Shown in pieces: positions 28,368-41,700 of a DNA stretch of 43,541 nucleotides. Both the position numbers and the translations under genes were made by a program. Each line of letters starts with the position of its first letter. Within the stretch, counting starts at the first letter, position 1. The notes beneath the pieces are model-generated. The model was not told the origin of the DNA. It saw nothing but the letters and a program-made list of their open reading frames with translations, and did not search any database. The stretch is from Nocardia brasiliensis NBRC 14402 (GTDB lineage Bacteria > Actinomycetota > Actinomycetes > Mycobacteriales > Mycobacteriaceae), in contig NZ_BAFT02000002.1 in NCBI RefSeq assembly GCF_000308475.2, positions 1 to 43,541 on the forward strand, in the 5' to 3' direction.

Positions 28368-29698
28368 GCGAGTCGCAGGGCCGCGCCGACACCACGACAT
28401 TCTTCCTCGGTTGGGCACAGCAGCGCCTAGGCCTCGAGCAGATAGATCCGCGGACACCGCTCACCGCGCTGGGCCTCGACTCGGTCAAGGCGGCCGAGCT
28501 GTTGACGATTCTCGAGGACCGATTCGGCATCGAGGTGTCCGCCGAAGACATCTACGGCGACATGTGCGTCGCCGATCTGGTCGACGAGGTGGTCAACCAT
28601 CGCGATGCCGGTGCCGTCGCCGGGACCGTGGCCTCGTGCACACCGGATCGCCGGGCCGGTGCGGCCGTCGAGTTCGGCCTGTTCTTCTTCGCCAGTGACG
28701 CGCAGCAGCGTAGTTCGCAGCGCTACCAGCTGTTGTTCGACAGCGCGCGCTTCGCCGACGCCCACGGATTCTCCTCGATCTGGTTGCCGGAACGGCACTT
28801 TCACAAGTTCGGTGGCCTCTACCCGAACCCCGCCGTACTGGCGGCGGCGCTGGCGCCGGTCACCGAGCGGGTGCGGATCAGGGCGGGCAGCGTAGTGCTG
28901 CCGTTGCACGATCCGGTACGGGTCGCCGAGGACTGGTCGGTGGTCGACAACCTGTCCGACGGCCGGGTCGACGTCGCGTTCGCCACCGGCTGGAACCCCG
29001 ACGATTTCGTGCTGGCGCCCGACCGCTACCGCAGCCGGGTCGAGGTGATGCGCGAGGGCATGCAGACCGTCCGGCAGCTGTGGCGCGGCGAACCGATCTC
29101 ACTGCCGAACGGCGCGGGTGAATCACGTTCGGTGCGTATCTTTCCCGCCCCGATCCAGCCGGACCTGACCACCTGGGTGACCTGTAGCGGGGGCGTACAG
29201 CGCTTCGAGATGGCGGGCGAACTCGGCGCGAATGTGCTGACCGCCTTGCTCTTTCAGGATGTGGACGAACTGGCGGACAAGATCACCGCCTATCGCAAGG
29301 CGCGCGCCCGGCACGGCCACGACGCCGACGGCGGCCGGGTCACCGTCATGGTGCACACCTTCGTCGGTGCCGACGACACCGCCGTGCGGCAGACGGTGCA
29401 GGGCCCGTTCAAGAGCTACCTCGCCGATTCGGTCGACCTGTGGCGGCGCGGCGCGCAAGCCCTCGACGAGTTGGCCGATCGGACGCGAGACAAGGTGCTG
29501 GACTTCGCCTTCGAGCGGTACTACCGCACCAGCGGGCTGTTCGGCACGCCCGATTCGGCCCTGCCGATGGTGACGAGCCTGCACCACGCGGGCGCCGACG
29601 AGATCGCGTGTCTCATCGACTTCGGTGTCGCCGAGCCGACCGTGCGCACGGGGCTCGAGTCGCTGGCCACCCTCGCGCACCGCGCACGTTCTCTGTGA
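28364..29698 (+). CDS. Acyl carrier protein fused to luciferase-like monooxygenase
   Basis: A 444-residue fusion. Residues 1-85 are a carrier domain with the phosphopantetheine Ser40 in [11 protein letters not shown]. Residues 100-440 are a flavin-dependent luciferase-like monooxygenase of the MupA/Atu3671 natural-product type ([41 protein letters not shown]). That family oxidises carrier-bound acyl or aminoacyl groups and usually sits inside large PKS/NRPS proteins. Here it is a small stand-alone protein between FAAL and NRPS. The simplest reading is that FAAL loads the ACP, the monooxygenase hydroxylates the bound chain, and the first C domain of the next enzyme takes it (inference). It starts in a 4-base ATGA overlap with FAAL, and the NRPS ATG follows after 23 bases. 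Confidence 0.9.
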   Translation: MSESQGRADTTTFFLGWAQQRLGLEQIDPRTPLTALGLDSVKAAELLTILEDRFGIEVSAEDIYGDMCVADLVDEVVNHRDAGAVAGTVASCTPDRRAGAAVEFGLFFFASDAQQRSSQRYQLLFDSARFADAHGFSSIWLPERHFHKFGGLYPNPAVLAAALAPVTERVRIRAGSVVLPLHDPVRVAEDWSVVDNLSDGRVDVAFATGWNPDDFVLAPDRYRSRVEVMREGMQTVRQLWRGEPISLPNGAGESRSVRIFPAPIQPDLTTWVTCSGGVQRFEMAGELGANVLTALLFQDVDELADKITAYRKARARHGHDADGGRVTVMVHTFVGADDTAVRQTVQGPFKSYLADSVDLWRRGAQALDELADRTRDKVLDFAFERYYRTSGLFGTPDSALPMVTSLHHAGADEIACLIDFGVAEPTVRTGLESLATLAHRARSL

Positions 29699-29721
29699 GC
29701 TTCGGATCTTCAGGAGGCGGG

Positions 29722-32700
29722 ATGCTCGACCACGAATCACCCCGGCATGCCCATGCCCGTCAGCTGACCACGTATCCGCTGACCGCGGCGCAGCGCGCCA
29801 TCCGGTTGTTGCAGCAGTTGGCCGGCGCCACGCCGCTGTCGAACGCGCTGTACGTGGAACTCGCGGGCGAGCTCGACGCCGCGCAGCTGATCGCGTCGTT
29901 CCAGCGGGCGCTCGACGAGTTCGAGGTCAGCCGCATGCGGCTGGTCGAGGTGGACGGTGAGCCGAGGCAGGTGGTGGACGAGGTCGCCAACAGCTCGGTC
30001 CGGTGTCTGGACTACGCCTCGGCCACGGATCCCGTTGCCGCGGCGCTGGATTGGATGCACAGCGACTACCGCACACCCATCGATCTCGGCGACGGCCCGG
30101 TGGTGCTCGGGGCGCTGGTGCGAGTCGCCGAGCGGCGGTGGTTGTGGTACCTGCGTGCGCATCACATCGTGCTGGACGGCATCGCCGCGCTGAACATCCT
30201 CACGCGCAGCGCGCGGCTCTACACCGCCGCGGTCGAGGGCACCGAGCCTGGGGCGCAGACGATTCGGCGGCTGGGCGAAATCGTCGCGGCAGACGAGCAG
30301 TACCGTGCCTCCCAACGCTTCGACGACGATCGGGTGTTCTGGTCGAAGTATGTGGCCGAGCTGCCCGAGCCGGTCACGCTCGGCGATCGGGTGGCACTCG
30401 CCGAGGCGCACCCGATCGCGGTGAGCGCCGTGCTGTCCACCGGTACCGACGATGCGCTGCGCACCGCGGTCGAGAAGCGCTCGGCCGGCCCGGCGGTGTT
30501 GGTCCTCGCCGCGTTCGGCCTGTATCTGGCGCGCATGACCGGCACCGACGACGTGGTGCTGAGTTTGCCGGTGTCCGCGCGGGTCACGGCGTCCATGAGC
30601 CGGTCCGGCGGGATGACCGCGAACGTCGTGCCCTTCCGGATCACCGTGACTCCCGGCCTGACCATGGGGTCGCTTCTCGCGCAGACGCAGCGCACCCTGA
30701 TGGACGTGCTGCGCGCGCAACGCTATCGGCACGAGGACATGCTGCAGGACTCGGAATCGGTTGCCGCCCGGCATCTTCCGCAGGCAGCCGGACCGATGGT
30801 CGACCTGATGATCCTGGACACGAAGATCGTCCTGGGCGAGATCACCGGCCGGTTGCAAGTTTTGAGCCCGGGTTTGATCTCCGACCTGTCGGTGAACGTC
30901 TACCCGGCGGTCGGCGGCGAAAGCACCAGGGTCGACTTCTTCGCCAACCCCAGCGTGTACAGCAGCGAGCAGGTCGCCACCCAGCACCGGCGTTTCCTGA
31001 GCTTCCTCGACCGCTTCTTGGCGAGCGTGATCGCCGATCCCGAAATCGCGGTGCGCTCGGTGGGCTTGCTCGACTCCGAGGAGCTCCGGTTGGTGCGGGA
31101 ATCGTCTGCCGGTGGCGCGGGCGCAGAGCAGATCACATTGCCCCACATGCTGTCTCGGGCGGCGGCCGCGCATCCGGCGCGGACTGCCGTCCGAGACGCG
31201 GCGCGCACTTGGACGTATCGCGAGCTGGACGAGTGGTCGAATCGTTGTGCGCGGGCGTTGATCGCCTGCGGTGCCGGTCCGGAAACCACGGTGGCAGTGG
31301 CGGTTACCCGCTCGGCGGCGTGGGTGCGGGCAGTGTGGGCGGTCGCCAAGGCCGGTGCCGCGTTCGTGGCGCTCGATCCGGCCCATCCCCACGAGCGGAA
31401 CCGGTTCATTCTGGCCGACTGCGCCGCCACGATCCTGTTGGTCAGCAGTGAAACCGACTCGCAAACAGGTGGTTTGGCCCAGCACGGCATCCAGGTGGTC
31501 GATATCGACCGGCTCGAACGGGGGGAGTTCGATGCGACCCCGATCGCCGAGACCGGCTGGCGCGCTCCGGTGCGGCTCGAGAACACCGCCTACATCGTGT
31601 ACACCTCGGGCTCGACGGGCACGCCGAAAGGCGTTGCCGTCACCCACGCCGGGTTGTCCGGGGTTTCGGACACACTCGGCGCGCAGTATCTACTCGACTC
31701 CGAATCGCGGGTATTGGCGGTCGCGGCACGCACTTTCGACGCGGCCGTGTTCGAGCTGCTGGCGGTGGTGTCGGTCGGGGCGGCGCTGGTCGTCGCTCCG
31801 ACCGACGCTTTCGCCGGTGCGGCCCTGACGGAGTTGATGCGTGCCGATGATGTGACCCATGCCTGTTTGACTCCAGCCGTCGCCGCGACGCTCGATGCGC
31901 GGCGGCTCGACGGCTTGCGCGTGCTCATGGTCGCGGGTGAGCCCTGCCCGCCCGCGCTGGTGCGGCAGTGGTCGGCGAGCGATACCGCCGGCCGGCGAAG
32001 CCTGTACAACCTGTACGGGCCGAGTGAGACCACGATCTGGGTCACCAGCGCAACTTTGCGCCCGGGTGACGAGGTGTCCCTGGGTTCGCCGATACCCGGG
32101 ATCCAGGTGGCGGTGCTGGACAAGTGGCTGCGGCCCACGCCCTTCGGCGTGGCAGGGGAGTTGTATGTCTCCGGCCCCGGCGTGGCCCGTGGGTACCTCG
32201 GCCGGGTCGGCCTGACCGCTGCGGCCTTCGTCGCCGATCCGCAGGGCCCGGCGGGCGCGCGAATGTACCGCACCGGTGACCTGGTGCGCTGGGAGCGGCG
32301 TGGGGAGGGCGCTGCCACACTGACTTTCGTCGGCCGTGCCGATACCCAGATCAAGATTCGGGGCCAGCGCCTCGAACTCGGGGAGATCGAAGCCGCGCTG
32401 ACCGGCCTGGACGAGGTGCAGCAGGCCATCGTCACCCCCTTCGGCGGAAATGCCATCGGGATCGAAAATGTCAGTGTGGCGGCCTATCTCACTGCCGCAC
32501 CGGGCCACACCGTCGATCCGGACACGGTCCGGCAGGCGATCGCGCGCCGGCTGCCCGCGTATATGGTCCCCGAAATCATCACGGTGCTCGACCAGTTGCC
32601 GATGACCCCGAGCGGAAAGGTGGACCGTCGCGCGTTGCCCGCGCCGCGCCGACCGATCACGGCCTACCGTGCGCCCGCGTCGCCCCTGGAAGAGATCGCC

Positions 32701-35700
32701 GCCGTGGCCTTCGCTGAGGCGCTCGGCGTGGAGCGGGTCGGTGTCGACGACGACTTCTTCGCCCTCGGTGGGCATTCGATCTCGGCGACGCGGGTGGCTG
32801 CGCAGCTGGCCGAGGTGACCGGCCGGGCGATCGGTGTGCGCGACATCTTCGACGCACCCACCGCCGTCGGCGTGGCTCGACTGCTCGGCGAACGCGAGAC
32901 CGGCGCGGGGCCGGTGCGGCCGAAGCTCGCCGTCCGGCCGCGACCCGCGCGTATTCCGTTGTCGTTCGCGCAGTCGCGGATGTGGTTCATCAACCGATTC
33001 GAACCCCAGTCGCCGACTTACAACGTGCCACTGGTCTTCCGTCTGGTCGGATCGCTGGACACTGCGGCGTTGAGCGCGGCGCTCGGTGCGGTGATCGCGC
33101 GCCACGAAGCGTTGCGGACGCGCTACCCCGACTTCGACGGGGTGCCGTATCAGGAAGTGCTGTCGAGCGCGGCGGCGGCACCGGAACTCGAGGTGGCCGC
33201 CGTAGATCCGGCACGGTGGCGCGAGGTGGTGGCGGAGCGGGTCCGCCGCGGCTTCGACCTGCGCGCGGAGTTGCCGTTGCGGGCGACGGTGCTGCAATGC
33301 GGCCCGTCCGAGCACGTCGTGGTGCTGGTGCTGCATCACATCGCCGCGGACGGCTTGTCGATGGCCCCGCTGGTACGCGACTTGTCCACGGCATACGCGG
33401 CACTGCGTGCGGGACGCGTACCGGAGTGGGCCCCGCTGCCGGTGCAATACCCGGATTACGCCCTGTGGCAGCACGAGCTGCTGCGCGCGGAGTCGACGGC
33501 CGGCAGTGTGCTGACGGCGCAATGTCGTTACTGGGAAACAGAATTGGCGGGAGCCCCGCAACCACTGTCGCTGCCCACCGACCGGCCGCGCCCACCCGTG
33601 CTGAGCAACCGCGGTGACGTCGTCGAATTCGTCATCGAGGCCGCCTTGCGCGAGGCGCTGTACCGGCTCGCGCGGGAACATCGGGTCAGCGCGTCGATGG
33701 TGTTGCAGGCGGCGCTGGCGGTGTTGCTCTCGCGGCTCGGTGCGGGCGCGGACGTCTCGATCGGCAGTCCGGTCGCCGGGCGCACCGATGCCGCGCTGCG
33801 GGACCTGGTCGGGTTCTTCGTCAATACCTGGGTGTTGCGGGTGGATCTGTCCGGCGATCCTTGTTTCGAGCAGGTGCTCGACCAGGTGCGCCGTAAGGCC
33901 CTGTCCGCCTACGAGAATCAGGACGCGCCGTTCGAGCGGCTGGTGGAACTGCTCAATCCCGTGCGGTCGACGGCCTATCACCCGCTGTTCCAGGTCTCGC
34001 TCGAGGTGCAGAACGACGCCCTGCCCGCGCTCGAACTGCCGGACCTGGCCGCCGAATTCGTGGCCTTCGGTACCGGCAGCGCGAAGAACGATCTGCATTT
34101 CGAGCTGATCGAACTGCCCGGGACGGCGGGCGCTCCCGCGGTGCTGGCGGGTCGGATCGAATACGCTACCGACCTTTTCGACCGCGGCACGGTAACCGGC
34201 ATCGCCGAACGTTTCCTGCGGGTCTTGCAGGCGGTGAGTGCGGATCCGATGACGGCGATCGCCGATATCGACCTGCTGGCGGCTGCCGAACGCGAACAGT
34301 TGCTGACGCAGTGGAACTCGCGCGAGGGCTGCCCGGCGACGGAAACCACGATAGTGGCGGCATTTCGGGCACGCGTCGCGGCGGCACCGGCGGCGGTCGC
34401 ACTGCGCTGCGGCGACGCCGAGCTGACCTATGCGGAATTGTCCACGCGGGTCGACGGTTTGGCGCGCGTGCTGGCCGGCCGGGGAGTGCACCGGGGTTCG
34501 GTGGTGGCGGTCGCGGTGCCGCGCTCGATCGAACTGGTGACGTCGGTGTTGGCGGTGGTGTGCGCCGGTGGCGCGTACCTGCCGATCGATCCCGAGTATC
34601 CGGCGGACCGCCTCGAGTTCATCTTCGATGATGCCGATCCGGTGCTCGTGCTCACGACGGGCGCCGTGGCGGCGGGTCTGCCGTTGGGGGAGCGGCCACT
34701 GCTGTGTGTGGACGACGTGGAAGCTGTTGCGCCGCGCGCATTGCCGGATCTGTCGCCGGACGACGGTGCGTACGTGATCTACACGTCGGGTTCCACGGGT
34801 CGGCCGAAGGGTGTGGTGGTCGAACACCGCGGAGTGGTGAACATGGCGGTGTACGGGTGGCCCAGTGGTCCGGGTACCCGGGTCTTGTTGCACTCCTCGA
34901 TGGCGTTCGACGCGTCGGCCTACGAGTTGTGGCCCGCTTTGCTGGCGGGGTCGGCGCTCGTCATCGCCCCACCCGGCCGTTCGGATATCGCGGAACTGAG
35001 CCGGACCGTGACTCGCCATGACGTCACCGCGCTGTACGTGACGACGCCACTGTTCGAGCTGCTGGCGAGCGCGGGGCCGGAAACGGAACTCGGTCGGGTG
35101 GGCCGGGTGGTCACGGCAGGCGACGCGCTGCGGCCCAGCGCAGTCGCTCGGTTCCGGGACCGGTGGCCAGGTGTCGACGTCGTCAATGCCTACGGGCCGA
35201 CCGAGAACACCGTGTGCGTCTCGACCTACGAGATCCCCGATTCGCCGGAGTGGGCGGGTGGGGCCAGTGTCCCGATCGGCGTGCCCGTCGGGAATATGCG
35301 CGTGTTCGTATTGGATTCGCGGCTGCGGCCGGTGCCGGCAGGTGTCGCGGGCGAATTGTATGTGGCCGGAGTACAAGTGGCGCGCGGCTATCGGAACCGG
35401 GCGGGCTTGACCGCAGAGCGGTTCTGCGCCTGTCCGTTCGGGTCCGGTGCGCGCATGTACCGGACGGGTGACGTGGTGCGGTGGACGCGTGCGGGCGTGC
35501 TGGAATTCGTCACCCGCGCCGACGACCAGGTCAAGGTGCGCGGGTACCGGATCGAACCGGGCGAGGTGGAGAACACGCTGACCGCGCACCCCGCCGTGTC
35601 GCAGTCGGTGGTGATCGCGCGCGAGATCGGCACGGCGGGTGCGGATTCGGCGGGCGTGGACAAGCGGCTCATCGGGTACGTCGTGCTCGATCGCACTGCC

Positions 35701-38700
35701 GGAGCGCGTTCCGAGGCCGTCGGCGCCGACGAGCTGCGGCGCTTCGTCGCGGATCGGCTGCCGGAGTATCTGGTCCCGGCCGCGATCGTCGTCCTGGACC
35801 GACTGCCGTTGACGCCCAACGGGAAGGTGGATCGACGAACGTTGCCCGCGCCGGTCTTCACCGCCGCAGCACACCGCTCGCCGTCGACGCCGACCGAAGA
35901 GCACATTGTCGCCGCCTTCGCCGAGGTGCTCGGCATGGACCGGGTCGGGGTCGACGACGACTTCTTCGCGCTGGGCGGGCATTCGTTGTCGGCGATGCGG
36001 GTGGCCTCGCGCCTGACTGCGGTCCTGAGGATCGAGGTGGGTGTCCGGGACGTGTTCGAGGCTCCCGCCCCGGCATGCCTGGCGCAGGTGCTCGCCGCAC
36101 GGTGCGCCGACACCGGCCCGGCGCGACCGGCACTGGAAGCCCGGCCGCGGCCGCGGCGAATGCCGTTGTCCTACGCCCAGTCCCGGCTGTGGTTCATCAA
36201 CCGGTTCGAACCGGACTCACCGGCGTACAACATCCCGATGGTCCTGCGTCTGCGCGGGCCGTTGGACCAGGACGCGCTGGCTGCGGCATTGACGGACGTG
36301 GTGGCCCGGCACGAGAGCCTGCGCACGATCTTCCCGGACGAGGACGGGGTGCCGTTCCAGCAGGTGCTGCCGGCCGGTATGGCCGTGGCGCGCATCGAGA
36401 CGAGCACCGTCGAGCCGGACCGCCTCGACCAGGCCGTGACGCGGCTCGTACGGCGCGGCTTCGACGTCTCGACATCGACCCCGTTGCGAGTATCGTTGTT
36501 GCGCACCGGTTTCGATGACCACGTCCTGGTGCTGGTGCTGCACCATATCGCCGCGGACGGTTGGTCGATCGCACCGTTCGTGCGGGATTTGACTGCCGCG
36601 TACACCGCTCGCGGGCAAGGGCGGGCGCCGGAGTGGACGCCGTTGCCGGTGCAGTACGCGGACTTCACGCTGTGGCAGCGGGCGGCCCTGGGCGTCGAGT
36701 CGGATCCGGACAGCGTGCTGGCGACCCAATTCCATTATTGGGAGCGCGAACTGGCGGATGTTCCGCAGCCGATCACGCTGCCGGCCGATCGCCCGCGTCC
36801 GCCGATCGCCACCAATCGCGGCGACGTACTCGAATTCGCCTTCGATACCGCGCTGTGCGAGCGGCTGTACCGGTTCGCCCACGATCGCCAGGTGACGGTG
36901 TCGATGCTGCTGCAGACGACGCTTGCCGTGTTGCTGGCAAAGGTCGGGGCGGGCGAGGACATCTGCATCGGCGGCCCGGTGGCCGGGCGCACGCACGAGG
37001 CGACGCACGATCTGATCGGTTTCTTCGTCAACACCTGGGTGCTGCGGGTGGATCTGTCCGGCGACCCCGCCTTCGAGCAGGTACTCGACCAGGTCCGCCG
37101 AAAAGCCCTGACCGCCTACGAGAATCAGGACGCGCCCTTCGAGCGGCTGGTCGAGCTGCTGCAACCGACGCGTTCGCCGGCGTATCACTCGCTGTTCCAG
37201 GTGTCTTTCGCGTTGCAGAACAACCTCTTGCCCGAGCTGCGGCTGCCCGAGCTGGCCGTCGAGATCGTGCCGGCGATCACCGGTACCGCGAAGTTCGACC
37301 TGCATGTCGACGTGGTCGAACGGATGAATTCCGTTGACAACGCCGCTGTTCCGTCGTTGTCGGGCCGGATCGAGTACGCCACCGACCTGTTCGATCGCAC
37401 CACCGTGGCCGACCTCGCCGCGCGCTACCTGCGGTTGTTGCACATCGTCACCGCCGATCCCGGGATGCGCCTGGGACAGCTGGATATCCTCGCGCCCGAG
37501 GAACGCGAGCAGGTGCTGCGGGTCTGGAACGACACCGCGGCGCCGTTGCCCGAGGCGATGTCGCTGCCGAACCTGTTCGCTCGACACGTCGCGGCCGAGC
37601 CGTTGGCGGTCGCTGTCGCACACATCGACGGCGACCTCACCTATCGCGAATTGGCGGTGCGGGTCGACGATTTGGCGCGGATGCTGGCTGCCCGCGGCGT
37701 TCGGCGTGGTTCGGTGGTGGCCGTGGCCTTGCCGCGGTCGGTGGATCTGGTGACCGCGGTACTGGCCGTGGTGGTGGCCGGGGGCACGTATCTGCCCATC
37801 GATGCCGAGTATCCGCGTGACCGGCTCGAGTTCATCTTCGATGACGCCGATCCGGTGCTCGTGCTGACGACCGTTGCCGGGGCGGCCGCACTGCCGTTGC
37901 GTGGGCGCGCGTTGTTGTGCGTGGACGATGTGGGTGAGGCATTCGGGGCCACGGCCGCGCTGCCCTCGTTGTCGGGCGGTGACGGTGCGTATGTGATCTA
38001 CACATCGGGTTCGACAGGCCGGCCGAAGGGCGTGGTGGTCGACCATCGGGCCGTCGTCAACATGGCGCTGTACGGATGGCCCGGCGGTCCGGGCGATCGG
38101 GTGCTGTTGCACTCGTCTATGGCGTTCGACGCGTCGGCGTACGAGTTGTGGCCCGCGTTGCTGGCCGGGTCGACGATCGTCATCGCGCCACCCGACCGGC
38201 TCGATCTCCCCGCGCTGATGCGCACGGTCGGCCGCCATCGCGTCACGACGATGTTCGTGACCACGGCCCTGTTCGAGTTGCTCGCGACCGCGGGAGCCGA
38301 ACTCGATGCCGGTCCGGTGCGTCAGGTCGTCACGGGCGGCGACGCGCTGAGTCCGGCTGCGGTAGCGCGATTCCGGGAGCGCTGGCCGGGCATCGACATC
38401 GCCAACGCGTACGGGCCGACCGAGAACACGGTGTGCGTGTCGACCCATGAGATCCGTGCCGCGCACCGGTGGAGCGCCGACGAGCGCGTACCGATCGGTG
38501 CGCCGGTGCCGAATGTGCGGGTGTTCGTTCTGGATTCGCGACTGCGTCCGGTCCCGGTCGGCGTAGCGGGCGAATTGTACGTCGCCGGAACGCAATTGGC
38601 GCGCGGGTATGCGGGCCGGCTCGGGTTGACCGCGCAGCGGTTCGCGGCTTGCCCGTTCGGTGTCGCCGAGCGGATGTACCGCACCGGCGATGTGGTGCGG

Positions 38701-41700
38701 TGGACCCGTCGCGGGGTACTCGAGTTCGCGGGTCGCGCCGACGACCAGGTCAAGGTGCGCGGATACCGGATCGAACCCGGCGAGGTAGAGGCGGCATTGG
38801 TGGCCCACCCGGCGGTCTCACGCGCGGTGGTGATCGCGCGCGATATCGCCTCCGCCCCAACCGAAGACACCGTCGACAAACAAATGGTCGCCTACGTCGT
38901 GCTCGACCGTGAAACGGCGGTTTCCGACAACGACGACCGGGCCACCGAGCTGATCGACCATTGGCGACAGGTCTACGACAACCTGTACGCAGGCAAGGAA
39001 AGCTACCTCGACACCGAGAACGCGGTGGCCGAGCCGCTGGCGTTGGACGCGGATTTCGGTGGCTGGAACAGCAGTTACACCGGGCAGCCGATTCCCGTGG
39101 CACAGATGCGGGAATGGCGGGACGCGGTCGTGACCCGGATTCTCGGTTTGCGTCCGGTGCGCGTGCTGGAAATCGGCGTCGGGTCGGGTTTGCTGATGTC
39201 GCGATTGGCGGCACAGTGCGCCGAATACTGGTGCACCGACTTCTCGGCGGCGACCATCGGCAATCTTCGGGCGCGATTGGCCGAATCGGCGGTCGACTGG
39301 GCGGATCGGGTGCGCTTGCGGGTGCAGTCCGCCGACGACGTCGCGGACCTGCCGGTGGACCGATTCGACGTGGTGGTGGTGAACTCGGTAGCGCAGTATT
39401 TTCCGAACGCCGGGTACCTGATCGACGTGATCGAAAAGGCCATGGGTTTGCTGGTGCCCGGTGGTGCGTTGTTCCTCGGTGATATCCGCAATCTGACGCT
39501 GCTGCGGCAATTCGCGACCGGCACACAGCTGGCCCGTAGCGACGCCGCGGACACCGTGGCGGCCGTACGCGAGCGGGCTCGGCGCGCGCTGCTGGCCGAG
39601 CAGGAATTGCTGGTGGCCCCCGAGTTCTTCCTCGCAATGCGGGACCGGATCCCCGCGGTGGCCGCGGTGGATATCGAATTGAAGTACGCACCGGTCGACA
39701 ACGAGCTGACGCGATATCGCTACGACGTGGTCCTGCGCAAATCCCCGGCACAGGTGCGGTCGGTCGCCGAGGTGCCGCAGCGGGCCTGGTCCGAATTCGG
39801 TGATCTGGCGGCGCTGCGCGCGCATCTGGTGGCCGAGCGTCCCGCGAGTGTGCGGGTCGTCGGCATACCGCAGGGCGGTACCGCGGTGGACGACGCGATC
39901 ACGCGCGTCCTCGACAGCGCGGCCGAGCACGAGCTGGTCGCCGATCTCGATCTGGGCAGCACCACCACCGGCGTGCTGCCGCACGAGATCCGCACGCTCG
40001 CCACGGAACTGGGCTTCACGGCGGCCGTCACGTGGTCCCCGGTATCCGGCCGGATGGACGCGGTGCTGATGCACGGTACCGACGAAACCGCGGCGCTCGA
40101 CGAGATCTATTCGAGCACCGAGCCGTTGGCCGCGTTGAGTACCTACGCCAACGATCCGGGGGTCACCGACCTGGTGGCCGAGATCCGGGAATTCAGCGCG
40201 GCGCGCCTGCCGGAGTTCATGGTGCCCGCGGCCATCGTGGTGCTGGACGAGTTCCCGTTGACGCCGAACGGCAAGGTGGACCGCCGTGCGCTGCCCGCGC
40301 CGCAGCTGGCCACCTCGGCCTATCGTGCCCCCTCGACGCCGACCGAGGAGATCGTCGTCGCGGTCTTCGCGGAAGTGCTCGGCGCCGACCGGGTCGGTGC
40401 CGACGACGACTTCTTCGCGCTGGGCGGGCATTCGCTCTCGGCGACGCGCGTCGCGGCACGTGTGGCGGCGGCGACGGACCTGACGGTCGAAGTGCGCGAC
40501 GTGTTCGACGCGCCGACCGCTGCCCGGCTGGCAGCTGTTTTGGCTGCTCGCTCCGCTGCGGGCGCGGCGCAGCCGGGCCCGGTGTTGCTGCCGCGGGACC
40601 GGCCTGCCCGAATACCGTTGTCGTTCGCCCAGTCGCGGATGTGGTTCATCAACCGATTCGAACCGGATTCACCCGCGTACAACGTCGCGATGGTGTTGCG
40701 GCTGCGCGGTCAGCTGGACGTCGCGGCGCTGTCGGCCGCGGTCGGTGACGTGGTGGCCCGGCACGAGAGCCTGCGCACGGTGTTTCCCGACGAACAGGGC
40801 ATACCGTGCCAGCAGATTCTGCCGTTCGAGGGTGTCGCGGGATTGCCCACGGAGACAGTCGATCCGCTCGGACTCGCCGAGCGCGTCACGAGCATCGTGC
40901 GTCGGGGTTTCGAGGTATCCGCACGGCCGCCGTGGCGAATGATACTGCTGCGCAGCGCGTCCGACGATCACATGCTGGTCGTGGTGCTGCATCACATCAT
41001 CGCCGACGGGTGGTCGATCGCGCCGCTGGTGCGCGATCTGTCGCTGGCGTACACCGCGCGCCGCGCCGGGCGGGCACCCGAATACTCGCCATTGCCGGTG
41101 CAGTACGCCGACTACACGCTGTGGCAACGCGCGTCGCTCGGTGCGGAGTCCGACCCGGACAGCGTGAGTGCGCGCCAACTCGCTTACTGGACAGGTCATT
41201 TGGCGGACCTGCCGCAGCGATTGGAGTTGCCCGCCGACCGGCCCCGGCCGGTGGTGGCCTCGCAACGCGGCGGTAGTTGTTCGTGCACGCTGGACGCCGC
41301 GACGGTAGCCGGATTGGCGGCGGTGGCGCGAGCCCATCAGGTGACGGTGTTCATGGTGGTGCACGCCGCGCTGGCGGTGCTGCTGACCCGCCTGTCGGGC
41401 AGCACCGACGTGGCGGTGGGGACGCCGATCGCGGGCCGTGGCGCGTCCGCGTTGGACGGATTGGTCGGCATGTTCGTCAACACCCTCGTCCTGCGTACCC
41501 GGGTCGATCAGGCAGGCTCGTTCACCGACCTGCTCGACCAGTGCCGTCAGGTCGACTTGGCTGCGTTCGCGCACGCCGATATCCCGTTCGAGCGCGTCGT
41601 CGAGGCCCTCGACCCGCCCCGCAGTCAGGCCCATCATCCGTTGTTCCAGGTGATGCTGGCCTTCCAGAACCTCGACCTGGACCCGGCTTCGGCGCAATTG

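Noticed and set aside
31690..35982. 1,430-codon open frame antisense to the large NRPS
   Set aside because: Same cause: third-position GC bias keeps the opposite strand free of stops. No recognisable motif.
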